A DNA stretch of 64,000 nt from Hygrocybe punicea (GCA_963556145.1 OY744461.1:3224001-3288000), one strand, 5' to 3'. Counted from the first letter of the stretch, positions 11,525 through 23,064 are shown. Numbers and translations: made by a program. Notes: generated from the letters alone by a model not told the origin.

Positions 11525-11759
11525 GTTGTTTGGATTTTTTTTTCTTTTCAGTGTTGTCCCTTCCCTCCCTCCCCATCTTTCTTTTTCTTTTTCCTATTTC
11601 TTTCTCCCTTGCCTTGTGTGAGACTGGGGACAGTCTCTATTTGTGTCCCTACTGGATGTAGAGACATATATATCTCTGGGTACGTATTCACTCATTTTAC
11701 CATATTCCCTATTTGTTCTATCATTTGTATGTAGTGGCTTGTGTACATAGTTACAAACA

Positions 11760-12059
11760 AGAGAGTTTTGGGTTTTTACCCCAATGACAAACGGACTTGC
11801 ACAACAAATCCGCACCTACCCAGGCCGCATTCACTACAATGGTTTCCGCATTGGAGGCGCTACAGAATTGCTCCTCAGAGGCACCCCACCCAACGTTGTA
11901 GCCACACAAGGCCGCTGGCACTCCCGAGCATTTCTCGAATACTGGCGGAAGATCAAGTCCATACTCCCCTTATTCATGTCCCATTCCTTTTTTGCTTCTC
12001 ATTTCTCACTCATTGTTTCATCCATGGACAGTTTCTGCAAAAAGTATGGCAATAGATAG
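11760..12059 (+). pseudogene. Tyrosine recombinase, C-terminal catalytic part (split gene)
   Basis: The reading HYNGFRIGGATELLLRG, then TQGRWHS and FLEYWRKI, gives the late catalytic residues of a tyrosine recombinase: the Arg of the HxxR-like block, the His/Trp of GRWHS and the Tyr nucleophile. It ends at TAG 12057-12059. It belongs with the N-terminal half at 10142-10866; about 900 bases separate them. Confidence 0.78.
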
Positions 12060-12510
12060 AATATTTGTTCCACTCTTACTTCAATTCCACTCTTGCTTCA
12101 CTCTGGTTTGGGGGTTGGCTTCTGTCTAAGTTGACTGTTGTGAGCTTTGCTCTAGTGTGGTTGAGTTCAATTCAACTTCAGTCCCTTTTTCAATCACTCT
12201 TCTAAATGTTCAAGTTTCTCGTCTCTTATGTCCAAATTCCTCGAATTCTCTCCTTGCTAAAATTCCACTCCATTCTTCCAACCTTTGGAATCCTCCCTTC
12301 CCAGTTGAGAATCAATTGAATTTGTTTTTGATTCCAATCAGTGAATCTTTCCCGAAATTCTGGCAAAAGATCACGTGACAAGAAATTTCCCCAAACCACG
12401 AAAATCACTTGATACCAATTATCATAGATGATTTTGCATCATACACTATCTCAGATACTCTCTAACCTTTCCCCTTCTCCTTTAATCAATTTTAGAGTGA
12501 TCTAAAAAGC

Positions 12511-13072
12511 ATGGATTGTTAAGGTGTGACAGTGAGTAAGCATCTATTTTACAAGGGCTATGCAGCCCCATGTGTAGCTTTTAAATAATATGTGTATGAC
12601 AAAAGATATAAACAATTCACCTGTTTGCAGCCACCATTCTGTGTGAGACAAATAACACTGCAACTAGACTTCAGATCAACATGATTGTAGGGGCAAATGT
12701 TATCTATTGTTCTGGGGCTAGGCACCCCCACATTTTATTTAAGAAATCATTAATGTGTGAACAATCTATACAGGATCTATCATTCTTAAATAATCTGCAT
12801 TCTGTTGTATATTCCTAACTCCATGTAAAATGAAAAGTATGCAACATTAATTATGGGCTACCTAGCCCCAGAACCATAGATAACATTTGCCCCTACAATC
12901 ATGTTGATCTGAGGTCTGGTTGCAGAGTTATTTGTCTCACACAGAATGGTGGCTGAAAACAGGTGAATTGTTTATATATTTTGTCATACACATATTATTC
13001 AAAAGCTACAAATGGGGCTACCTAGCCCTTGTAAAATAGATGCTTACTCCCTGTCACACCTTAACAATCCAT
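12511..13072. repeat. Foldback (long inverted repeat) MITE, 562 bp
   Basis: The left arm, 12511 to about 12727, is repeated in reverse complement at about 12854-13072 with few differences, around an AT-rich loop. The ends read ATGGATTGTTAAGGTGTGAC and its complement. No ORF is present. I could not identify a convincing target-site duplication. The shared GGTGTGAC start resembles hAT-type MITEs. Confidence 0.85.
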
Positions 13073-13786
13073 ATAGTATGTCAATAGTTATTTAAAAAAT
13101 ACAGATATTGCTGAATTTGGTGTGCTTTTCAAGCTCTGCCAACATTACTGAAAACAGCAATAATCACTTCCATTTATATTGGAGTTAAAATCTTATATTT
13201 AATAGTGAAACAAAAAGTCTGTACTAGCAGAAAGCCACCCACTTCTGCCCATGCATGTCCAATTAACCTTCTGCCTGCTGTGGCCCTGCTGGCTTGCAAT
13301 CCGATCCCTATTGTCACATCAACATTCCATCTGACCTGGCTAATACCCATACCCACTGCCACGGGTACAGGTTGGATGCGGGTTGACTGGCAGGTCCCTG
13401 TGGGTCCCAGAATTAGACATGGGTTGTAGGTACAGTCTGTACCCGCAACATCATCGTGGTTCCATGGCCACCACAGATGTGACAGCCTTGTCACTGGTGC
13501 TGCCAAAGTTGGGTTCAGAACTGGTTCAAACTCTGAACTGAACCAGAAGTTTGGTTCAGTTCCAGCTTCACAGCTGAACTGGACCGAGAGTCTGGTTCAG
13601 AGTTCAGACACATCTTTCAGGACAATGAACTGTCTCTAAATGGTCCCAAACAGTCTCTGTACACAGCTGCTACTAAGACAACCCTAAACTACTTTAGCCG
13701 ACATGCTATAAAAGGTGATTCATTTCATTCATGTGCCAAACCACAAACAGACCCATTTGCCAGATCGTCTGGTGAGGTCACAGAAC
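13073..13786. other. Gene-free stretch with repeated GGTTCAG motifs
   Basis: No gene is supported. Two parts stand out. At 13,340-13,440 there is a GGGTA/TACCC-rich segment like the ends of the hAT-type element at 16,645-17,648. At 13,505-13,610 many direct and inverted GGTTCAGA/TCTGAACC motifs crowd together. Such subterminal motif clusters are common near hAT ends, so this may be the 5' end of the transposase-bearing element that follows. Confidence 0.35.
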
Positions 13787-14919
13787 AATGCCTCGTGAAG
13801 TACCTGATGGGAAAGCATTACCATCTGACTTTGAATTCTTTGAGGATGAAAGCAGTGTCATGCCTATTAAGAACACCCTTCTTTTAGCTGCTGTGACACC
13901 ACCAACTGTTTCACTTCCACACCCATGACTTGAGGAGTTGCGACAAGATATGCATACCAAATCATGACAGGTCCCACCACCTGCTTGCTTTGTTGCCAGC
14001 TCATGTCACAGCACCCATATTGCCTCAAAGAGGAAAATTGTTGACAGTGACTTGGATGAAGACTCCACTCCATCTGGGAAGAAGGTGATCACCACAGCTA
14101 AGATTGCTGTGGGAACTGCCCAGAAGATTATCAATGTTGACAATGACAGTGATAACAATGATGACAACAATGATCCGGCAGCTACAGATGACGACATGGA
14201 TGAATCAATGAGCATAGATAGTAGGGAGACTGCCAACACTCAGCTTGAGGATCTTGGTAAATTATCTGCTTTGGATTCATTGGTATCTATTATTTCATTT
14301 GTTTCTGTGTTTGTACAGTCTGACTATGCTTTAGAAAGGCAGGCTGAGGGTACAGGGTAAGGACAAAAGATGTGCTAATGTTGATCTCACATTCACCAGC
14401 CAGTTTGCGGCAGATGGGTGAACAGTGGTTGGCTATTGGTGTAACATTTGCATGTGAGTCTTAATTGTCGTTTCAATTTTCTTGACATCTAATGATCTAC
14501 TTAGGCAGGACCAAAAAACCAAGTACAAGGCACTTTTAAAGGCATCCTGCAGCACATCGACACTTCATATGCACATCCACTGTGAAGGGGGAAAGCACTA
14601 TACTAACTATCACGCACTCTGTGAACAACACAGAATCAAACCTGACGACCGTTGCACTCCTATCAAGGACACTAGTGGGACTGTGAGTCTGCAGAGCTCC
14701 ATTGATCTGTTTCTAGTAGCACCGCCAAAGCCTGTGTGGTCACAGGAAGGGCTTCTGTTGCACATCTGCAAGCTTGTTGTATCTGATGATCAAGTAAGTA
14801 GCTCCGAATCACTTGTCCATCTTCTGTAGTAATATTTTATCTAGGCATTTGATCTTGTTGAAAAAGAATCATTCTGTGCCCTTCTCCAGTACCAGTGCCT
14901 GAACATGCTTCCTCACAAC

Positions 14920-15377
14920 TAAGGTTGACCAAGGGTTGACATATGTGATAGGGTAAGATTTTCCAAGGGTTTTGAAGGGTTTGTTCTTGAATCATTATCC
15001 ATTGCACATAAACTTGGTGGGAATTTCAAAGAGTTATATATGCTCTAGTTTCTCTCCAAAATTTAGGTCAGATTTCTTCAGTAGTTATTGTGCAATTCCA
15101 TTTTTAAAAAGGAGTGTTTTTAAAAAACCCTGAGGGGTTGAAAAACCTGGACCCCTGAGGGGTTTTAAAAAACACTCCTTTTTGAAAATGGAATTGCACA
15201 ATAACTACTGGAGAAATCTGACCTAAATTTTGGAGAGAAACTAGAGCATATGTAACTCTTTGAAATTCCCACCAAGTTTCTATCACTATGTGCAATAGAT
15301 AATGATTCAAGAACAAACCCTTCAAAACCCTTGGAAAATCTTACCCTATCACATATGTCAACCCTTGTTCAACCTTA
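14920..15377. mobile_element. Foldback MITE with 8-bp target duplication (458 bp)
   Basis: It is flanked by CTCACAAC at 14912-14919 and 15378-15385. The ends are TAAGGTTGA and TTCAACCTTA, and nearly the whole length is an inverted repeat around the centre near 15,140. The 8-bp duplication is the hAT hallmark. The insertion splits a transposase exon; the codons on both sides join in frame once it is removed. Confidence 0.9.
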
Positions 15378-16644
15378 CTCACAACATTCCTCACTGCCAA
15401 ACTGTAGCTGATGAGATATTCACCAAGTCACTCCAATATGATAGTGCGATTTCATTTACATTTGATGCTGGCACATCATGAGCATCTGACCCTTTTCTCA
15501 CTGTCACTGCACATTGGATTGATGGGAACTGGGAGCTCCACAAGCAACTACTTGTGTTCACAGAGATTGAGGGGCCACATACAGGGCCAAACACAGGCCA
15601 AATACTTGTTGTCAATTTCAAGGAATATGGCATCCTTACTCCAGACAAGGTATGTTTGCTAAGTATGATCTTTTGTTGATATTGACTATTTTCTGGGGTG
15701 TTGCCAACAATTCAATCACTTGTGACAGTGCAATTGACCATGTAGTGAGGGAGATCAACCCAGCTCAGAAGAGATGGGTCATGGAGGAGCGCTGTGGACG
15801 ATGCATGGAGCATTCTGTCAATTGTGCAACATGTGCCTTATTTCAGCCATGGCGGTGACCCCCATTCATTTAATAAAGCAAAAGTTGAGCAAGAAGGCCA
15901 CTGTTGAGGACTGCAACGAGGAGGAAGAAGAACCATATTATGTTCAAGATCGCTTTGATATCATGGATAGTATGACGATCGAGGATGAGGAAGACCTCAA
16001 TACCAATTTCGATCCCAAGGACCTTTTAGGCAAAATTCTTGCATTTGTGAACCAAGTTTGTTCATCTCCGCAAGCATGTTTGTACTTCAGCAAGCTCTGA
16101 ATCGAGGAGAACATCTGGCCCCTTCAACTCCTGAAGTGGGTTCAGACTCATTGGGCATCATTGTACGATCTCATCACTCGACTTCTCAATGTACGACCAG
16201 TGTGTTTATGTCCCACATTCAGATTGTTACACAGCTCAAGTCCTTGACAAGGCATGCACAAAATTTGCCATGCTGGCTGACAGCTCACCACATGTGCCAG
16301 TCCTCACCAGAACGAAGAGCTATGGGATGTTCAAGGTAAATGCGAGCAAGTGGACACTTTTGGAGCTTATTCGTGATTGTTTAAAGGTATGCTCATTGTA
16401 GTTGCTATTCTCCTATTTTGCTAACAGTTACACATAGAAACCTGCTCTAGCATGTCAAAGCTTCTCAGCCACAACTCGACGGACCATCCAGTGGGCTCTC
16501 CCCATCCTCAAGTTCATGCAAGAGAAGTGGGAAACCATGGCACAAGTTATTAAGTATGTGCCAGTCGTCAATAGACTGGAAAGTGGCCTTGTGAACCTTC
16601 ACAAGTGGTACAGGAATATGGACGACACCGATATTTATTTCATG

Positions 16645-17648
16645 TAGTGAATGGCACAGGTAACCCCTGGGTAATTCCAGAGGTACCTGTACCTGTACCC
16701 ATTGAGAACCTGTATCCGCCCTGGGGTACAGGTTTTCAATGGGTCCCTGATTTCTGACCCTAGGGTCACCCAGGACCCACACCTGCAGGTCTCGCCCACT
16801 TATTGCCCTGCCCATGTCACCATTTGACCTCATGACAACAGATGTGCATCAATTGATGCAACACCGGTGGATGCAAGGTGAAGGGGGTGGTGGTCTTTGG
16901 GCACTCTGGCCCATTGCAGACCAGTACGCAGGGGGCCTGGGATGAGTCTTGCGCCCTGGAAATGGGAGCATGGGTATAGCCCACACTCCCATTGTCCTTC
17001 ATGGTGCCGTTGTCCTTCTTGGTGCCAGTCCTTCTTGGTGCCAACCTTGCAAATGACGTCTACATGGCAGTCAACGTGTCACTGGGTGTTCGCGAGGTAT
17101 TGCGGCGGCCTGTTCATTCAAGGATTAGCGTGGATGATGGGACAGGGACACATACCGAGAGGCCAGGTGGTGAGCACACCACACACCCAGCCACTGCCCT
17201 CATTCGCGGTTGTCCACCTTGCGCCCCAATCATGTTGGTGTTCTTGGTGGTCATGGTAATGGTCGTGGTCATGGTCGTGGCCATGGTCATTATCATCGTC
17301 GCCATCATTGTGGCCATTGCCGTTGTCATTCACCTGCCGCCATCCTTGTTTTTGTCCTCGTTTTGATTCACATAGTTATGTTTTAGCTGTCAGATTCATT
17401 AGAATAATATAAAAAACTCAATGAAAAAGAGAAACTTACCTCGGGCAGAGACCAGGCATCACCTGGTCTCTGCTGGTGTTGGTTGAGTGACACGTTGAAG
17501 CTTGTGTCAACCACATGACTTAAAAGTCATGGGTAACCTGTTGTGGGTATGGGTATAGCCACGGGTCACAAAAGTGTGACCCGGACCCAAACCCATGGCT
17601 TACCCACAGCAAAACCTGCAGGTTTACCCATACCCATGCCATTCACTA
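16645..17648. mobile_element. Non-autonomous hAT-type element inside the hAT gene (1,004 bp)
   Basis: Terminal inverted repeats TAGTGAATGGCA and TGCCATTCACTA are flanked by the direct repeat ATTTCATG at 16637-16644 and 17649-17656. Subterminal regions are rich in GGGTA/TACCC motifs. No transposase is evident inside. A GTC/ATG-type simple repeat lies at about 17,225-17,335. The joined flanks restore the transposase reading (YFMSLLLDP). Confidence 0.92.
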
Positions 17649-17784
17649 ATTTCATGTCACTATTGCTTGACCCAAGCATCAAATTGGAGTATTTTAAGAC
17701 TCATTGGGATGAAAGTTACCTCAATCAGGGGATGGAAACACTCTACAAAGTTGTGAGTATTTATCAATTGTGCTTTATTTCCAT

Positions 17785-18325
17785 TGTAGGGGGTCCTTGA
17801 CCTCTGAGACCAGATAGTCGATATTTCATGAATCCATTCAAACCCAACACTCCCAACAATCCACACTCGAACCTGACGTACACCGACCAATGTGGCCGTT
17901 CTCATACCAAACCCGTTGGACTCCTAAAGTCATGGAACCTCAAACACCAGGAATGGATCTCATTGGACAGGATCCCTGATATAAGACTTACCTCTTTTGC
18001 ACATTCCACCTTCCTTATAGAAGTATTTTACATCTTTTTGTGGATATTCACTTTAGTGTCCATTTATCATGTCATCATCTCCTTGCAACCTCTTACTCAT
18101 ATCCCCATTCCCTCTTCCTCTTGTATCCCTTTGTTGGCCAATGACTCTTGACCAAAATTAGATAGACGAAATTTGTACTATAAAAATGATGCTCAACCGC
18201 CATATCAAAATAACAAATTCCAGTTCTCTTTTTCCTCCCACTCAGAGTCTATTTCATAGTCTAGGTCTTGTCACTGTATGACTCACTCCGCAGGCAGACT
18301 ATTATTCATGATGCAAGCATTTACA
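17785..18325 (+). repeat. Old solo LTR of the Ty3 family (541 bp)
   Basis: It starts TGTAGGGGG and ends CATTTACA, with the 4-bp direct repeat CCAT at 17781-17784 and 18326-18329. It aligns block by block with the LTR at 7323-8116. Many CpG sites there are TpG or CpA here, for example AACCCGACG versus AACCCAACA. A TATAAAAA box is kept near 18179. No internal element sequence is attached. Confidence 0.85.
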
Positions 18326-18326
18326 C

Positions 18327-18612
18327 CATAACTTTTTTTCTTTCTTTTGAATGTCCGACCAGTGGAGTAGGAGGAGATCCTACTCCATGAGAAGTCAGAG
18401 AGGTCACATTGTCAAGACTGTCTACTAACAAGGCTAATCCTACGAACTAATCCTACGAACCGTGAGAACCATCACATGATCACTGGACTAGTGGCCACAA
18501 TCCACTAGTCCACCGGTAGCCACTGACATGCAGTAACGCACAAATTTTGCACTGATTAGGAAATATAGACTTAGATAAGATTTGATCAAGTTTAAAAAAT
18601 AATTTTACTCAA
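18327..18612. repeat. Left arm of a split foldback element, with a 164-bp insertion
   Basis: Segments 18,327-18,360 and 18,525-18,590 are the reverse complement of 24,811-24,895 (for example GACATGCAGTAACGC and AAATATAGACTT). The arm is interrupted at 18361-18524 by 164 bases with AGTGG...CCACT ends that are absent from the right arm. The Ngaro-like element and a second MITE separate the arms. Confidence 0.65.
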
Positions 18613-18765
18613 GTCTAATAGATGAGAGCTTTTCTGCTACACGCGATTTCGCCATATCCCATTCTATGGCATAATTCCCTCACGCAGGCGTACCTCCTTT
18701 CTGACAAAGCATAACCCTACCCTTCGGGTGAACCCAGACTTGCGCGGAGAAACAGGAGTTTGTCT

Positions 18766-18895
18766 CACCCTCCTTTCTCTCACCGCATTGGTTCACCCAG
18801 GAGTACAGGGTTATTTTTTATTCTCTTTTTCACCCTCCTTTCTCTCACCGCATTGGTTCACCCAGGAGTACAGGGTTATTTTTTATTCTCTTTTT
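18766..18895. repeat. Tandem duplication, 2 x 65 bp
   Basis: Two identical 65-base units (18766-18830 and 18831-18895), starting CACCCTCCTTTCTCTCACC, lie just upstream of the Ngaro-like gag start. They are in the leader of the element. Confidence 0.93.
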
Positions 18896-18927
18896 CACAT
18901 CTGAATAAATTCCATCAAATATCTTTT

Positions 18928-20301
18928 ATGACTTCTCGCACCGATGCGGACTCAGGGTCTTCGCAGAGACGGACCAGAATGGAATCGTTCACACACACAT
19001 CAAATTCACAAGCACCATCGCAACTTTCCAGTCAAGCACCCCAAGAAGAAGTTATCTCTTCTGAGGTGATTATATCTGCAGCCCCAGAATTCCTTGCTGG
19101 ACCGGACATCACTCGACAGTGCGAGCTCATCCTCAACACATTCAGGAGAGGAACCACCTCCAAGTCCGATGCTTTCCTTGCTCTCATGGATACAATCCCT
19201 GGATCTAGGGAACTCAACAGTGCAGGAAGCAGTGCTCTCACGTCCTACCTCGCGATGCTCGACAGATACGACTCAGCAACCAACATGATTCCTGGACCAT
19301 TCATCAGCAACCAAACTGACTCGCCACGCCCCATTTCTCCATGACCGGATAGAGCTCACGCTGCTGGACCAGATGAAGCCAGCATTATTGAACCAGTCGA
19401 AACCCACATTGTTGGACAGGATCACACCCACGCTGCTAGACCGGATCCATCTCGCGCATCCTCAGTCGAATGAGACAGCGAACCGAAACGAAGGAGAGTC
19501 GATGACTCCACCCTTCCTTGGACCATCGCGAATATTATCGGGGATGCCGTACTCAAACCCGAGCTTGCCAAGACGCGTCGCCTCCTCCTCGAATTCTCAA
19601 AAGACATCAAATATGTTCTCAGTTCGCTACTCAACTTGACCAGCCATATCTCCTTCCCCAAGTCCGAGTGGATGGCTCTCATCAAAGGGCAATCTATCAA
19701 CCTCGACAAGGTCATCACCCACCACCACTCTGTCTCTCACAACACTCGGATGTCCCAAAAACTCGGCGATGGCATCGAACTCCGGTTTGGCTCATCCAAC
19801 CCCATCAAATCCGTCAAAACCATCGGAGAGTGGGTCATCGCCTGGGGCAAAGCATCCGAAGCTACCCTTTGGGTGTTTCCCCACCGAGACCGGGAGCTGC
19901 AACACTACCAACACTATGTACTCGAGCTCTTCAACAGCGCCCACACTTCCGTTCATGAGAGGATCATCCTCCTTGATCGTAAAATCCGGACCGAAGTCGC
20001 GTCCCGCAGGGACCTCCTGCTTAGCGATTTCTCGTCCTTTTCACATTGGGAACGATCTTACCTCTCCGAATTTGGTACAGGTTTCCTCGCGTCCCCTCAA
20101 GTGACCAGATGAGACACTCAAGCGGCTTCAAGCGGCCACACCCACGCCCGCAATGACACTAAAAAGAAGTCGGAGCCTTGCCGACGTTTCAACGATGGCA
20201 TCTGCCCTTCGACGTCGTCTCAGTGCCGCTATGCTCACGTCTGCTCCACATGCTGTTGCACGGACCATACATCTGCTTCCTGCACCAGCATGAAGACTTG
20301 A
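18928..20301 (+). pseudogene. Ngaro-like gag with CCCH-type cluster; three premature TGA
   Basis: One frame runs from ATG 18928 to TGA 20301 (458 codons) and is broken only by TGA at 19342-19344, 19471-19473 and 20110-20112. Near the end it has CRRFNDGICPSTSSQCRYAH followed by a second Cys-rich stretch, the zinc-binding region of gag proteins in this class. A Ser/Gln-rich N-terminus precedes a helical core. Each stop fits an ancestral CGA arginine codon. Confidence 0.85.
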
Positions 20302-20421
20302 TCTGTTCTACTCCCATCCTCATTATTTCCACAATTTTCTCTGGTCGAACCTCGACACCGGCACTTACCCTTCTGCGCTTACTACGGAATCAGATCCTCC
20401 GCTCCACAGCCTCCCTCCTCC

Positions 20422-23064
20422 GAATACACTGATGAACTCGTCGAGACAATCTCACACAACTCACACCTTTTCAAGATCGTCACTCCCGTCCGCATCGCTG
20501 CTTTCGCACGTCTCCTAACGACCCACCCAAACCAACCTTTTGTCTTGTCTGTGATCACTGGCCTGCACCAAGGCTTCTGGCCTTGGTCTGTGTGGGATCC
20601 TTCATACCCCTCTACCCACAATGCCTCTGTCCGGCCTCCGAAGTCGGAAAAGGAACGTGACTTCATTCGTGCTCAGTGTGACAAGGAGATCTCGCTCAGC
20701 CGCTTCTCGGAGTCGTTTGGTCAGGAACTGCTCCCCGGTATGTACAGCATGCCCGTCCACACGGTACCAAAGCCACGGTCGACCAACTTGAGGCTCATTG
20801 TCAACCACAGCGCCAGTCTTCACTCGTTAAACTCGCTGATCGCTCACTCCACTATTGTCGGCTCTCGCCTCGACAACTTGCAGAACCTAGGACAGGCTCT
20901 GCTCAATTTTCGTCGTGAACACGGAAACGCTCCGCTCACCCTATTCAGATCCGATGTCTCGCAAGCTTACCGGCAAATGCCTCTCCATTTCCTGTACCAA
21001 GCGAAACAAATTGTCACGGTCGACGGTGAACGACATGTCGACCGTAACAACAACTTCAGCAATCGCAGAGCTTATCGCATCTGGGCAGCATTCATGGCAC
21101 TCGTGATATGGATTGCAATCTATGTGAAGTCCCTCTCTGACCTCTTTACATACATTGACAACACTTTTTCTTTCGAAGTCACTGGCCACGTCGTGTACTA
21201 CCCTCCGTATGACACATTCTACCCATGGAAACAAACGCAACTCCTCCTCCTCTGGGACAAGATCAGTCTGCCCCATGAGAAAGAGAAACAAGAGTTCGGC
21301 GACACTGTGATGATCATCGGCTTCCTGTGCGACGCCAACGCCATGACTTTCACCATGATGCCAGAGGCGCGTGCCAACTTACTGGGCGCCATTACCAAGT
21401 TTGTCACAGCCCCATGCGGTGGCCGCCGTCACTCACTGTAGATGCGGGTTCTTGGTGGCTTCAGAACTATATAAAGAAGAAATAATAATAATCCTAACCA
21501 GAGGGTGTCAGCGTAGAAGTGACTGGATAAATCAGTGTCAGGAATAGAAGTAAAAAGAAGGGAATGTTAGTAAAAGTAAAGCCGCCGCGTAAAACTGGAC
21601 TAATAACGACGAAGCCGGCGATGAACGGAGTGAAAACGGACAAATAATAAAGAACCCGATGGTGAACGGACTCAAAACGAATGAACCCGACGATGCCGAC
21701 GATGTCAGGTACGGCGGGTCGGGTCGGAAACGATGAACAAATATACGGGAACAATGATAAAGTTGACGAAGTGAACTATAAAAAGCTAAGGAACTACGTG
21801 GACGAGCATTTGAAGGGATTAAAACAATTCTGACTATGAGGGAAACGGGGACTAATGGTATGTTATTTTGTACGGTCGTCGGGGACCGTTTTTATAGTAC
21901 AGGAAACAGTAATCTACTTTCGGACGTGTCTACTTCGGCCAATGGTAAGCTACAAAGAAAGGTTGGAATGGGGATGTGGAAAGGGGGGTTGCAAAGCAAC
22001 GAAGACAGGAAATGGAGGGGAAAACGAATATGCAAGGAAAAGATCTAGAAAGTCCTACATATCTCCGAAAGGACGATGGGATGCATAAATAAAGTAAATC
22101 CGAAGTCGGGGATTGAGTCCGAAGAGATCCATCTCCTGGAATTGGAACTCCGAGGCGTTTGAGGCTGCCGGATTTGGTCTGAGAGCGGCTGTGACGAAGC
22201 GGCATACGTCGGGTTATGTCGGTCACGTCGGGTCACGTCACGTCACGTCACGTCGGGTTGCGTCGGGTTACGTCGGGTTCGAATGCAAGTCGAATGGCGG
22301 CATCGGGTTGGTCCGGATTCGTGATATATTGATGATACGGACTCAGAGGGACGTCGACCCTCTACATCGCTTCGCAAATTTCAGCGCATGGTGGGTGAAC
22401 TGGTCTCTAAATGTTTTCCCACTCCTCCGTCCCTCACTTTCAAACCTCTACGATAAGATGTCCAGCAAGACCAACTCCGATGCGCTCATCTTCTTGAACA
22501 AAGCGGTCATCGATGATCTACTCTGGCTTCACCACCATGTAGAGTCTGCACTGGGTGTCCATCTACTGAATGCGGCTGTTTGGGAACCCATTGACGCAGA
22601 TCTCACCATATTTGGGGATGCCTGTTTGACTGGCCTCGGATTCGTCTACCCCTCCACGGGCATCGCGTTTCAGCAGCCTCCACCAGCCCACACACCACTG
22701 GACAACATTTTCTACCTCGAGGCACTGGTTGTCCTGTGGGCCCTCACTCATGCTGCCTCGTTGTCATTCACAGGCCGTCTCATCATTTACACAGACAGCA
22801 GCAATACCTTCGACATTTTCAACAGCCTCGCCGCAAAACCCATTTACAATGAGATTCTCAAGCTTGCAGTTGATATGATGATCGCGCACGCCATTGATTT
22901 ACGAGTGTGCCTCATCGAAGGCTCATCCAACATCGTGGCCGACGCCCTGTCCCGCAACCGACTCAATATCGCACTCCGCCACCAGCTGAACCTTCGTTTG
23001 CGTATCCACCCCCTCCCAAACCTTCCTAGACCCCCTCATGTTAAGCTGGGGGTGCAGGAGGAAT
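20422..23064 (+). pseudogene. Ngaro-like reverse transcriptase and RNase H, split by an inverted LTR
   Basis: The RT part (to 21,436) shows MYSMPVHTVPKPRSTNLRLI, SDVSQAYRQMP (catalytic Asp) and FTYIDNTFSF (Tyr-Ile-Asp-Asn, where a YxDD-type box is expected). It reaches GRRHSL, then the LTR at 21437-22366 intervenes. The frame resumes near 22,367 (RKFQR) and, after a small frameshift, reads NWSLNVFPLLRPSLSNLYDK. RNase H follows, with IFGDACLTGLGF, YLEALVVLWAL and IIYTDSSNTFDI, ending near EGSSNIVADALSR. The joined product would copy the element RNA. Dead in this copy. Confidence 0.84.
21437..22366 (-). repeat. Solo LTR of the Ty3 family, inverted (930 bp)
   Basis: Read on the minus strand it starts TGTAGAGGG and ends GCATCTACA, and it aligns with the LTR at 7323-8116. 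The flanks are TCAC (21433-21436) and TCGC (22367-22370), a 4-bp target duplication with one change. A tract of ACGTC/GGGTC units at about 22,205-22,275 is expanded relative to the other copies. The TATAAAAA box is kept (complement near 21,890). CpG sites are well preserved. Confidence 0.9.

Larger units (their letters stand above)
8117..12059 (+). mobile_element. Degenerate tyrosine-recombinase (DIRS/Ngaro-like) retrotransposon, first copy
   Basis: The plus-strand order is a gag 3' end, reverse transcriptase, RNase H, then tyrosine recombinase. This is the order of the tyrosine-recombinase retrotransposons abundant in Agaricomycetes. The left end is cut by the Ty3 LTR in the middle of gag. 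The recombinase is split by about 0.9 kb of other sequence at roughly 10,870-11,760. Several frames and stops (mostly TGA) show that it is dead. Bases 12,060-12,510 to its right are AT-rich and hold nothing I recognise; they may include the 3' end of the element. Confidence 0.82.
13787..17780 (+). pseudogene. hAT transposase gene, spliced, interrupted and decayed
   Basis: After a start at 13787 (MPREVPDGKALPSDF), a zinc-finger-like region follows (14,540-14,640, with HMHIHCEGGKHYTNYHALC). The catalytic core follows, with HWIDGNWELHKQLLVFTEIE (15,510-15,570) and HTGPNTGQILVVNFKEYGIL. A helical part reads RRTIQWALPILKFMQEKW. The C-terminal dimerisation block is YFMSLLLDPSIKLEYFKTHW, split by an insertion. 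Two foreign insertions with 8-bp duplications lie inside (14,920-15,377 and 16,645-17,648), and the right end abuts a solo LTR. A TGA at 15479-15481 and frameshifts confirm inactivity. Removing the insertions mentally restores continuity. Confidence 0.83.

Noticed and set aside
12511..13072. CRISPR-like array
   Set aside because: The repeats are two long inverted arms, not short direct repeats with spacers, and the DNA is eukaryotic.
17114..17366. Overlapping ORFs on both strands rich in Met/Thr, Asp/His or Val/Ile
   Set aside because: They are translations of a simple GTC/ATG repeat in the non-autonomous hAT element.
22205..22275. Operator-like array of ACGTC units
   Set aside because: It is a variable tandem tract within an LTR; other copies of the LTR have fewer units.
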